This document shows positions 31,833-39,992 of a stretch of 64,000 nucleotides of DNA, one piece after another. Positions within the stretch are counted from its first letter, which is position 1; every line of letters begins with the position of its first letter. Where the stretch lies: contig CAVXXB010000006.1 of the NCBI GenBank assembly GCA_963765585.1, forward strand, positions 1 to 64,000. Direction: 5' to 3'. Both the position numbers and the translations under genes were made by a program. The notes beneath the pieces are model-generated. The model ran no database searches. It saw only the letters and a program-made list of their open reading frames with translations, and was not told where the DNA came from. The stretch is from CAVXXB01 sp963765585. Lineage in GTDB: Bacteria > Calditrichota > Calditrichia > JAJRVZ01.

Positions 31833-32168
31833 TTATTCTTTGGCAGGCGCAGTGCTGGATTTTACCAGATTGATCGCCGATTTATCGATGTTCAGTTTGA
31901 CTTTTTCATCGACCAGCACGATCGCGGTATTACCATCATCCGTAAATCCGGCAATCTTGCCATGAATTCCACCGGAGGTGACAATTTTATCACCTTTCTG
32001 TACGGCTTCGATCATCTGCTTACGTTCTTTCTGACGTTTGACCTGGGGACGAATCATCAGGAAGTACATGATCACGATAATTAATATAAACGGCAGAAAA
32101 CTCATCAGACCGCCACCACCACCGCCTTCACCTTGCGGCATCATGAGTAGGATGTTATTTAGTAGCAT
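31833..32168 (-). CDS. yajC: Preprotein translocase subunit YajC
   Basis: A 111-residue protein with one membrane helix (FLPFILIIVIMYFLMI) followed by RPQVKRQKERKQMIEAV and KIVTSGGIHGKIAGF, the YajC signature. It is an accessory inner-membrane part of the SecDF-YajC secretion complex. An unusual run of glycines (GEGGGGGGL) precedes the helix. AGGAG six bases before the ATG is a good ribosome binding site. Neighbour tgt is upstream, the classical tgt-yajC association, here with a repeat spacer between. Confidence 0.95.
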   Translation of the reverse strand: MLLNNILLMMPQGEGGGGGGLMSFLPFILIIVIMYFLMIRPQVKRQKERKQMIEAVQKGDKIVTSGGIHGKIAGFTDDGNTAIVLVDEKVKLNIDKSAINLVKSSTAPAKE

Positions 32169-32484
32169 TTTGGAACTCCTTTTTGTTCTATGTTTTTGGT
32201 TTACAAATTTTCTATTTAAAAAATGGCCAAAGGCGAAAGGCCCAAGGACAAAGGTTCAAGGCTAAAAGAAAGTCCCTGAGCGCCTTAGTCCCTAAGTAAT
32301 TATAAATTAACACTGTCATCCTGAAAGGACCTTTTACCTGAGCACAAGTTTTTTACCATACTTTTATCATTATACAATAATAAGGCTAATCCCAATGATC
32401 CTGGGGCCTGGCGCCTGAAACCTTGTTCCTTGAACCTTGCTCCTTGTACCTTCTGACTGCTCAGGGACTAAGGGACTCAGGTAC
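32169..32484. repeat. Word-repeat spacer between tgt and yajC
   Basis: No gene. Left: GGCCAAAGGCGAAAGGCCC, AAGGTTCAAGGC, AAGTCCCTGAGCGCC. Right: GGGGCCTGGCGCCTG, CCTTGTTCCTTGAACCTTG and GGGACTAAGGGACTCAGG, which runs into the last codons of tgt. Confidence 0.8.
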
Positions 32485-33612
32485 TTAGGGACTCTTTTGC
32501 CACCGGCTCACCATCTCCCTCTTCCACTCCAAGTACCCACCGCCAACAATCTTCTCTCTGGCCGTCGCGGTCAGCCACATATAAAAATGAATATTATGCA
32601 ATGATGCCAGGCGCATTCCCAGGATTTCATTGGCATTAAACAGATGGCGGATATAGGCCCGGCTGAAGTTTTGACAGGTGTAGCAGGAACATTCTTTGTC
32701 AATCGGATCTTTATCCTGTTTAAATTTTCCCGCCTTGATGGTCAATTTGCCACTAGTTGTAAAGACGATTCCATGACGCGCATTTCTGGTCGGAATCACA
32801 CAATCAAACATATCCACACCACGCTCAATGGCGTCAAGAATATCAACCGGCAGACCGACACCCATCAGATAACGCGGTTTATCAACCGGCAATATTTCCG
32901 TACAAAAATCGGTGATACGGTTCCGCTCTTCTCCGGTTTCGCCCACTGCCAGACCACCAATGGCATATCCCGGAAAGTCCAATTCAATCAACGATCTGGC
33001 ACTTTTCTCACGAATGTCTTCATACACACTTCCCTGCACAATGCCAAAAAGTGCCTGTTCAAAATCATGAACGGGAGAAGTGTTTGCCCAATATTCACGG
33101 GCCTCATTTGCCCAGGCGACTGTCAGATCATTTGATTTGTCGGCATACTCCCTGTCACAGGGATATGGTGTACACTCATCCAGCACCATCATGATATCCG
33201 ATCCTATATTACGCTGAATATCAATCACCTTTTTTGGCGTGAACTTATGATAAGAACCATCCAGATGGGACTGAAACCGGACACCATCTTCTTCAATTTT
33301 ACGCAGATCGTTAAGACTGAATACCTGAAACCCGCCGCTATCGGTCAATATCGGGCCGTTCCAATGCATAAATTTATGCAAACCACCCAGTTCGGCAATC
33401 AATTCATCACCGGGCCGCAAATACAAATGATAGGTGTTTCCCAGAATGATTTGCGCTTTGGATTCCTCAAGATCGCGGGGAGAAAGTGTCTTAACCGTAC
33501 CCTGGGTACCAACCGGCATAAAGATCGGCGTGTGAATTATTCCATGGGCAGTTTCTAATTCCCCGGCACGGGCTTTTGAGTTCTTATCTGTCGCGAGTAA
33601 TCTGAATTTCAA
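32485..33612 (-). CDS. tgt: Queuine tRNA-ribosyltransferase
   Basis: An intact 375-residue protein. Substrate motifs DSGGFQVFSL and GGLAVGE, the nucleophile region FDCVIPTRNARHG and the zinc site CSCYTCQNFSRAYIRH are all present. It exchanges guanine 34 for preQ1/queuine in GU(N)-anticodon tRNAs. Its last residues (RWQKSP) are encoded by sequence merging into a GGGACT word repeat, so the C-terminus has been built from repeat DNA. It lies upstream of yajC and fmt in the same orientation. Confidence 0.96.
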   Translation of the reverse strand: MKFRLLATDKNSKARAGELETAHGIIHTPIFMPVGTQGTVKTLSPRDLEESKAQIILGNTYHLYLRPGDELIAELGGLHKFMHWNGPILTDSGGFQVFSLNDLRKIEEDGVRFQSHLDGSYHKFTPKKVIDIQRNIGSDIMMVLDECTPYPCDREYADKSNDLTVAWANEAREYWANTSPVHDFEQALFGIVQGSVYEDIREKSARSLIELDFPGYAIGGLAVGETGEERNRITDFCTEILPVDKPRYLMGVGLPVDILDAIERGVDMFDCVIPTRNARHGIVFTTSGKLTIKAGKFKQDKDPIDKECSCYTCQNFSRAYIRHLFNANEILGMRLASLHNIHFYMWLTATAREKIVGGGYLEWKREMVSRWQKSP

Positions 33613-34123
33613 ATAACAATTTATCCGATTTGGTATAATTTTTTAAATTACGGAAATATGATTATTGGGGCAAGGCACAGACATGCGGAGGCACAAAATT
33701 GTCTCCCCCTTAGAAAAGGGGGAATAAGGGGGTTGTAAAAGTGACAAAGAGACAAAGTCCCTGAGTCCCTGAGCAGGTATAAGGTACAAGGAGCAAGGTT
33801 AAAGGAACAAAACACAAGGATTAATTTGAGAATATCGAATATTGATTTTTGAATTTTGATTTATCCTACTGCCAAGTCACAAAGAAAAAGAATGGAAGTA
33901 ATATCTGCAGAAATTCGAATTTCGAAAGTGAAAGGGTTTTTCAGTTCTTTGATGGATTTCTTTGGAGAAAAATCAAATATCAACATTCATTATTCAACAT
34001 TCAATATTCAGCGGATTCGCTGCCTGGCGCCTGGAGCCAAATTCCTTGAACCTTGGGCCTTGATCCTCAATAAATACCCCCTGAACTCACCTTGGGCCTT
34101 TGGCCTTTTTAGCCTTTAGCCTT
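33613..34123. repeat. Palindromic repeat spacer
   Basis: No gene. C-tract palindrome 33701-33736; left words GACAAAGAGACAAAG, AAGTCCCTGAG, AAGGTACAAGGAGCAAGG, GAATATCGAATATTG (from 33829); a unique centre; right words CAACATTCAATATTC (to 34010), GCCTGGCGCCTGGAGCC, CCTTGAACCTTGGGCC, GCCTTTGGCC. The 33829-34010 section again resembles the MITE-like elements. Confidence 0.8.
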
Positions 34124-35361
34124 TTAGCCCCTCTCCCCCTTCGTCTTTTTAAACACCTCGCGAATCAGTTTCTCCTCTGCCTGACCGAGGGTGACTCCGC
34201 GGCGTTCCATTACTTTTCTGGCCACGGTCAGTGCACGATCCACATCATGTTCTGTGAATCCGCCGGAACCACCCCAGCTAAAACTGGGGATCCATTTGGG
34301 CGGAAAATCGGCGCCATAAATATTACACATAATACCGGCAACAGTACCTGTATTGAACATGGTGTTTATGGCACACTTGGAATGATCGCCCATGGTTAGC
34401 CCGACAAAGGTGGATCCACTGTCAATTTCTTTCCCATTTACATGAACACGAACGGCGCCGTAATTATTTTTCAAATTGGAGTTATTGGTATCCGCGCCCA
34501 GATTTACCCACTGTCCTAAATATGCATGTCCTAAAAATCCATCATGCTGTTTATTTGAGAACGAATGAATAATGGATGATTTAACTTCGCCGCCCACTTT
34601 GCATTCCTCACCCAATGAGGTCCCTTCATAGATTTTTGCACCAATTTTAATATGACAATTCCTGCCAATATATGCCGGTCCAATAATTGTCGCCTGAGGA
34701 AATATATGGGCATTTTCATCGATATACACCGGCCCGTTTTGCGCATCAATCACCACGCCGGGATCAATCCGGGCAGAATCCGCAATCCAAATATTATCGG
34801 ATGACATCAAATACACACCGGTTCGCTCTTTTGTTCTGGCCATTGAGTCCCTGGGTTGTCAATTTAAAATCCGATGTGATTTCAGCCGCATTCTCGTGTA
34901 TAAAATTCCATGGATATTCTAGGATCTTAACCTTGTCTTTTTCTAGCGGTTTCCATTCCTTGATGTTGTCAAAATCTAATGTCCCATCCGTATTTTTATC
35001 TATTTTATCAAGATCATCCGTTTTAATAAATCCTGCCACAATTTCACCATGTAATTTATACAACATGGTTTGCGTGGACTGCATCATTTGTTCAAGCACT
35101 ACTTTTGTGAATATGGCCCGTCCGTTCAATAACAAATAATCATCGCTGGCAAGTGTATTGACAGAATTATCTCTGTATTTTTCCCGGACAAAAACGTTTA
35201 ATGCGCTTCGCACAAAAAAATCCTTTGGGATTCCGGGAATAAGTTTTTCAATTTTTTCACGCAATGAGATACATGCCGCAGCGCAGATCAAATGTGGGCC
35301 GGAGGAAGGTCAACGGCTGCAGATTCTCGTAGCCTTTATCTTCAAAAATGCCAATTCTCAT
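34124..35361 (-). CDS. GlmU-like sugar nucleotidyltransferase-family protein, frameshifted
   Basis: About 412 residues from ATG 35361 (MRIGIFEDKGYENLQPLTF, then RPTFDLRCGMY), the degenerate nucleotidyltransferase part, followed after shifts near 35275 and 34835 by a left-handed beta-helix: DPGVVIDAQNGPVYI, ATIIGPAYIGRNCHI, SIIHSFSNKQHDGFLGH and VGLTMGDHSKCAINT. This matches the putative sugar nucleotidyltransferase family common in Bacteroidota-like genomes; true activity is uncertain because the catalytic loop is not GlmU-like. It is next to the DUF4954 beta-helix gene. Confidence 0.75.
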
Positions 35362-35876
35362 AAGAAGTACCTATAATCATAATTAAAAGCAAACCACGGA
35401 GAACACAGAGGATAAATATTTAAATCTATTTATTCCTGGTCAGATGATTTTTAAAAAAGATAAATATACTGATTGGTAGGCTGAATAATGCAAAAAATGA
35501 ATGTTTGAGCGGATAGATCGTCTCACGCAGAGGCGCGGAGACGCAGAAAGAAAATTGGGAATTGGGAACTTGGAACTTGTAACTTGTAACTTGTAACTTG
35601 TAATTAAGGATATTTTGCAGTTATTTCATAGTTATTTCAAGAGAATTACCAATATTTTTTTAGACAGGATAACAGGATTAATTTCGCCTTATTACATATT
35701 CAGAACATGTTTTAAATTGAAACATTTCACAATGCCGATGATTTATATTCGTAGGGACACGGCATGTCAAAGACCGCGTTAACGGGGCCGTGTCCCTACG
35801 CCTCATAACCCCTGCCTACAATCGATATTTGGCGCCAGCTGTTTTTACAACATCAATGGTGGTTTTCCATATCATT
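35362..35876. repeat. Repeat-rich spacer
   Basis: No gene. ACCACGGAGAACACAGAGG, CGCAGAGGCGCGGAGACGC, then from about 35556 a run of TTGTAAC heptamers. An inverted pair GTAGGGACACGGC / GCCGTGTCCCTAC surrounds 35750-35800. On the right, GTGCCGAG heptamers enter the coding end of the next gene. Confidence 0.75.
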
Positions 35877-37881
35877 CTACCTGGTAGCCAGTGCCGAGTG
35901 CCGAGTGCCGAGAACCTTAACCCATTTTTCCGCCGTTTGTTTTATCTGATCAGAATCGGCTTGCGTTTCATTTACGAATTTGTTCTTGTCAAATTCACCC
36001 CGAACCGCGGTAAAATCCTGTTCGGCTATTTGCGCATCGCCATCAATACCAAATCCGATCTGGCTCTTCTTATCAAATTCCTTCTCGGCATCTCTGAGGA
36101 TCATGCTATTCAGTTTTAACGAATTGATTTGCCAGTTGGTGATGATTTCTTTGATTTGTTCCATACTTAATTTATCAGGTTGCGATCCAAACCGCTTTTC
36201 TATCAAATCTGAACACCACGCCCAGGCATGCGCATCATAATCTTTAAAGATTTTTGTCAGCGCGGAATTCAAGTCTTCGATTGTGTCAAGTTTGCTTTCG
36301 CGGACTTCTGACATAAATGCGTTTATGATTTTCTGCGGTGCAAACAATCCCGCGGCATCCACCCATTCCGGGCCGGAATAGTCAGTCTGTGATTTTAATT
36401 TTGCATGTATGTCATCAATTGAAGATTTCTCTGATAGCCCGGCAAGCCGGTTTAATATCGCATCACCCATAAAAATATGGACAATCATTTCATAATATTT
36501 TCTGGTGCTTTTTAATAACAAGCGTTTGATATGGATACCATTGTACATGATGTATTCCTGCTCGCGATTGGCTTTTTCATACAAATCCTGCAGGATTTGA
36601 ATCGCGTGAAGCACCTTGCCGACAATATAGGGGCTGAATAAATCAAAATGGATCAAATCATGTTTGACCGGATCTTTACGGCGATCACGATTTGGCCATT
36701 TAATGCTGTCACGACGGGTTCCCACCGTGATCAGATTCATTGCCGGAGTCAGTGTGCTTTTACCATCCTCTTCGGTAATGTATGAAAAAGGAAAATCTGA
36801 GGTATCAAAATTAGCATAATGTTTTCCGACAATGGCACTGTACGCACCCACCCGGGACGGCCATAAGAGATATGAGAAAGAACCCGTCTTGGCACCACGT
36901 TCCAGGATTCCCTGATGCACCGGTCCCAGTTTGTACATATGATTACTTTGATTGGTCCCGCTGCCGGCATTATAAAAGGAAAACATTCCGGCGATCAGCA
37001 GGGTTGATTTATGATGGGTTACCGAATAGGGACCGGCAAACACCGAACATGATTCGCCATGAAATCCCTCACAATTTGCAAAAAATGCCGAATTTTCAGC
37101 AGAGAATTGCTTGCCCATTTGCACACCCTGACCGACAAAACAATTGGCCAGCAAGGCACCGCTGTCCACCTTTGAACCGGATTGAATAATAAATTTTTTA
37201 CCGATAACGCCCGACCCTACAAACACCGGATCGTGGGCCGAACTGGAAATGGTGGCCTCTTCCAAACGGATTGCTCCATCGACGACAGCCGCCTCACCGA
37301 TATTGATATTTCTCAAGGTTCCGCAGTTAATAATTTTGGCATTTGCACCGATCACACCCGTGGCAGATTTGCAGTTGTCTGTATATTTTTTAATGATCGC
37401 GGTTAGTTTTTTAATGAACTCATTATCATGCCGGTAGCTGACCATCATATAGGCAATCTGGGCGGATAATTTGTCATAAATGGGTAATTCGCGGCCGCCG
37501 CCCTCATTAAAAACTTCAATTTCCGTACCATTGCCAAAACTACTTTCACCGGTAACAGTTAATGCGGAAACATTCTGAATAACAGCGCCCGATTGAATCT
37601 CGTAATTTTTTAGAAATTTTATATCCGAAAGACAGACATTGTCATGAATAACGCAATCCTGAATATGACAATGATATATTCCGGCCGGTTTTATAATATC
37701 ATCAAAAATTGTGATGGATTTTGTTAGCGCACCAATTTTGACCGTTCCGGCAAAATCGACATGTTTAACCCGGGCTAGGATCAAATCCGTCACTTACACT
37801 GATCTGATCCCAGGATTGCGCAGTGCAGCCATTCAGTTTTAATTGTTCAATTTCGGTTTTATCTAAAGATCTGTAATTCAT
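35877..37881 (-). CDS. DUF4954 beta-helix protein, one frameshift
   Basis: About 667 residues from ATG 37881 (MNYRSLDKTEIEQLKLNGC); a shift near 37785 joins the main 638-residue frame. Hexapeptide-like turns (VGSGVIGKKFIIQSG, VDSGALLANCFVGQG) and family motifs EVFNEGGGRELPIYDKLSAQ, LLIAGMFSFYNAGSGTNQSNH and GTRRDSIKWPNRDRR are those of DUF4954, a family of uncertain role with a UDP-sugar acyltransferase-like helix. A helical C-terminal domain follows. The last eight or so residues (GTRHSALATR) come from GTGCCGAG word repeats. Confidence 0.88.
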
Positions 37882-37920
37882 ATTTTATACCTTCTATTGC
37901 CATATTATTATATTGTCAAT

Positions 37921-38557
37921 TGCCCTGAAAGGGCATGAGCACTAACACAGGGCAACGCCCTGTGAATCTGAAATATTAATAATCCAAGCCCTGAAGGGGC
38001 GTAAGCCTAATCCCATATGTACCTCTCATCATATTTTACCTGGTATTTTTTTAGAAAATCAATGAATTCATCTTGAAAACTCTTATGTTTATGATGTTCT
38101 TTTTGTAATTGTATATAATCAATAACCTTCTCGGTTTCTTTAGGATTGATTGAAAAAATACCATAACCGTCCTGCCAATAGAAATTGGAATAAGCCGGAT
38201 CTTTTGTCTTGATCCATTTTGATGATTGCTTTTTAATTTCCTCCAACAATTTCATCTGAGTTATCTTACGGGATAGTAAACACAATATATGAACATGATT
38301 CTTATGCCCACCTACTATGACAGGATTACAATCCAATCCTTTACAAATGCCACCCAAGTATTCATATAATGAATTTTCAATTCTACTATCAATGAAGTTT
38401 TGTCTGTTTTTGGTACTAAATATTATATGCACATAAACTTGTGATAATGATTGTGGCATAATATTCCTTTTGCTTTCGCCCTTTCAGGGCTAACATATAT
38501 TTTGGATTTTTATCATAGGGCGTTGCCCTATGCTCTTGCTATTGCCCCTTTGGGGCA
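37921..38557. mobile_element. RAYT-type element with mirrored hairpin triplets
   Basis: Left end: hairpins at 37921-37935 (TGCCCTGAAAGGGCA), 37947-37963 (ACAGGGCAACGCCCTGT) and 37987-38000. Right end, mirrored: 38478-38490 (GCCCTTTCAGGGC), 38514-38532 (CATAGGGCGTTGCCCTATG) and 38543-38557 (TGCCCCTTTGGGGCA). They enclose the Y1 transposase gene symmetrically, as REP/BIME-like sequences do around RAYT genes. Confidence 0.8.
38007..38459 (-). CDS. IS200/IS605-like Y1 transposase (RAYT, TnpA_REP type)
   Basis: A complete 150-residue protein. YVHIIFSTKNRQNFI at the start, the HUH metal motif in GGHKNHVHILCLL, and the catalytic tyrosine helix VIDYIQLQKEHHK are those of Y1 HUH endonucleases. RAYT proteins cut and join single-stranded DNA at REP-like hairpins. 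The gene is flanked on both sides by mirrored hairpin triplets. It has no tnpB partner. Since it is intact and its ends are clear, it may still be active on the related hairpin elements at 49.6-50.1 and 54.5 kb. Confidence 0.9.
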   Translation of the reverse strand: MPQSLSQVYVHIIFSTKNRQNFIDSRIENSLYEYLGGICKGLDCNPVIVGGHKNHVHILCLLSRKITQMKLLEEIKKQSSKWIKTKDPAYSNFYWQDGYGIFSINPKETEKVIDYIQLQKEHHKHKSFQDEFIDFLKKYQVKYDERYIWD

Positions 38558-38775
38558 TTTAAACAATTAAACCTGCCATTATACAAAATAATAATTGAAT
38601 TCATATCACAACCTAAGGTTAGTATTAAAGAAAGGCTACAAATATTGTAATTTATAAATATATCTGAAAACCCCTTATTTTTTAAACCTTTGGGTCTTTG
38701 TGACTTAGTGGTTAGAAATAATTCATCAGCTGCAAAATTCCCAGTTCCTAATTCCCAATAACCAATTACAAATTA

Positions 38776-38810
38776 CTAATCTCTAATCTCTAATCTCTAA
38801 TCTCTAATCT
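38776..38810. repeat. Perfect heptamer array, five copies of CTAATCT
   Basis: Five exact CTAATCT units from 38776 to 38810, preceded by CCTAATTCCC, ACCAATTACAAATTAC words. It ends 22 bp before the nagB stop. Confidence 0.95.
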
Positions 38811-38832
38811 CAATATCGCTACCAACCGCCTA

Positions 38833-39648
38833 CTATTCCAAATCCGGGATTATATTACCGGCAATTTTTTCTATATCTTTAAAATACTTGACGGTTTCCA
38901 CCTGCAGTTCCATGGTGGCGTGATCATCACAGGCGATGATGGCATGCTGATGCATCTGCATCATGGAAACAGTCCACATATGGCTAATGCCCCCTTCCAC
39001 TACCTGGCGCAATGCCCGGGCTTTGTTGAATCCGGATATGATAATCAAAACTTCCGATGCATCCATAACGGTACCCACGCCAACAGTAAGGGCCGTCTTG
39101 GGAACCTGTTTGATATCATTATTAAAGAATCGTGAATTAGCCAGAATGGTATCATAACTCAGTGTTTTTACACGGGTACGTGAAGTAAGAGAAGATCCGG
39201 GTTCATTAAAGGCAATATGCCCATCAGGACCGATACCGCCTAAAAAGAGATCAATCCCGCCGATGTCTTTTATCTTTTCTTCATACTCATTGCATTCTTT
39301 TTCCAGATCAGATGCATTGCCATCCAGGATATGCACATTTGCCTTGGGAATATCGATATGATCAAAAAAATTATGCCACATAAAATAATGATAACTCTCA
39401 GGATGACTTTCTGATATGCCGACATATTCATCCATATTGAAGGTGATGACATTTTCAAAAGAGACTTGTTCCTCTTTATAGAGCTGGATCAATTCCTGAT
39501 AAGTCCCCAGGGGTGATGACCCGGTTGGCAGACCAAGTACATATGGTTTGTCTTTGGTTGGTTTGGCTTTGTTTATTTTCTCGGCGACATAATTTGCCAC
39601 CCATTTACTGAGCACCTGATAATTAGGCTGGATTACAATTCTCATCAT
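38833..39648 (-). CDS. nagB: Glucosamine-6-phosphate deaminase
   Basis: A 271-residue protein with LGLPTGSSPLGTYQEL, the catalytic region ITFNMDEYVGI, LFLGGIGPDGHIAFNEPGSS and HQHAIIACDDHAT, all NagB signatures. It converts glucosamine 6-phosphate to fructose 6-phosphate and ammonia. Two ATGs are adjacent; AGGAG lies three bases before the first and six before the second, so the second (39645) is the likelier start. It stands near a ROK-family regulator gene, although about 3.5 kb apart, which would suit control by amino-sugar supply (inference). Confidence 0.95.
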   Translation of the reverse strand: MMRIVIQPNYQVLSKWVANYVAEKINKAKPTKDKPYVLGLPTGSSPLGTYQELIQLYKEEQVSFENVITFNMDEYVGISESHPESYHYFMWHNFFDHIDIPKANVHILDGNASDLEKECNEYEEKIKDIGGIDLFLGGIGPDGHIAFNEPGSSLTSRTRVKTLSYDTILANSRFFNNDIKQVPKTALTVGVGTVMDASEVLIIISGFNKARALRQVVEGGISHMWTVSMMQMHQHAIIACDDHATMELQVETVKYFKDIEKIAGNIIPDLE

Positions 39649-39698
39649 ATACTCCTTTGTTTATATATTCAATATTTATTATTTTTTTTATTTACCAC

Positions 39699-39961
39699 GA
39701 AGAGACACGAAGTTCACGAAGTATTTCATAGAACAAAACGTTTAATTCCATTTTTCAATAATCTGACATTAAAATTAATAAGTAGTCCAATTGAGATGTT
39801 CGCAAGTTTCATATAGGTTAGTCTCTGTGCTTCATGGATGGGCAGATTCTAATAGACCTGGCCCTAATTCTTTATGAACTTCAATTGCACACCCTAATCA
39901 CTCTGTTTGATAATTCTTCAAATTCCATATCTTCGTGTCCTTCGTGATCTTCGTGGTAAAC
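39699..39961. repeat. Inverted CACGAAG word repeats bracketing a GxxExxY remnant
   Basis: Left: CACGAAGAGACACGAAG and TTCACGAAG at 39695-39720. Right: CTTCGTGTCCTTCGTGATC and TTCGTGGTAAA at 39930-39961. The two arrays are reverse complements and lie close to both ends of the remnant gene. Confidence 0.8.
39726..39928 (-). pseudogene. GxxExxY-family protein remnant with internal deletion
   Basis: From ATG 39928 the reading MEFEELSNRVIGCAIEVHKE, LGPGLLESA is the family start, and it passes directly into LPIHEAQRLTYMKLANIS and IGLLINFNVRLLKNGIKRFVL, the family end. The central part (about 60 residues, including the nuclease-like core) is missing, and small frame changes are needed at both sides of the joint. 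GxxExxY proteins are small, widely scattered and of unknown role. It is the only broken gene to the right of 38 kb. Confidence 0.7.
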
Positions 39962-39992
39962 TTAAAGGACCAACTTCAGCACTATTTATAAC

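Noticed and set aside
31380..32084. 234-residue plus-strand ORF
   Set aside because: Long, but fully antisense to fmt and yajC, which have clear family motifs.
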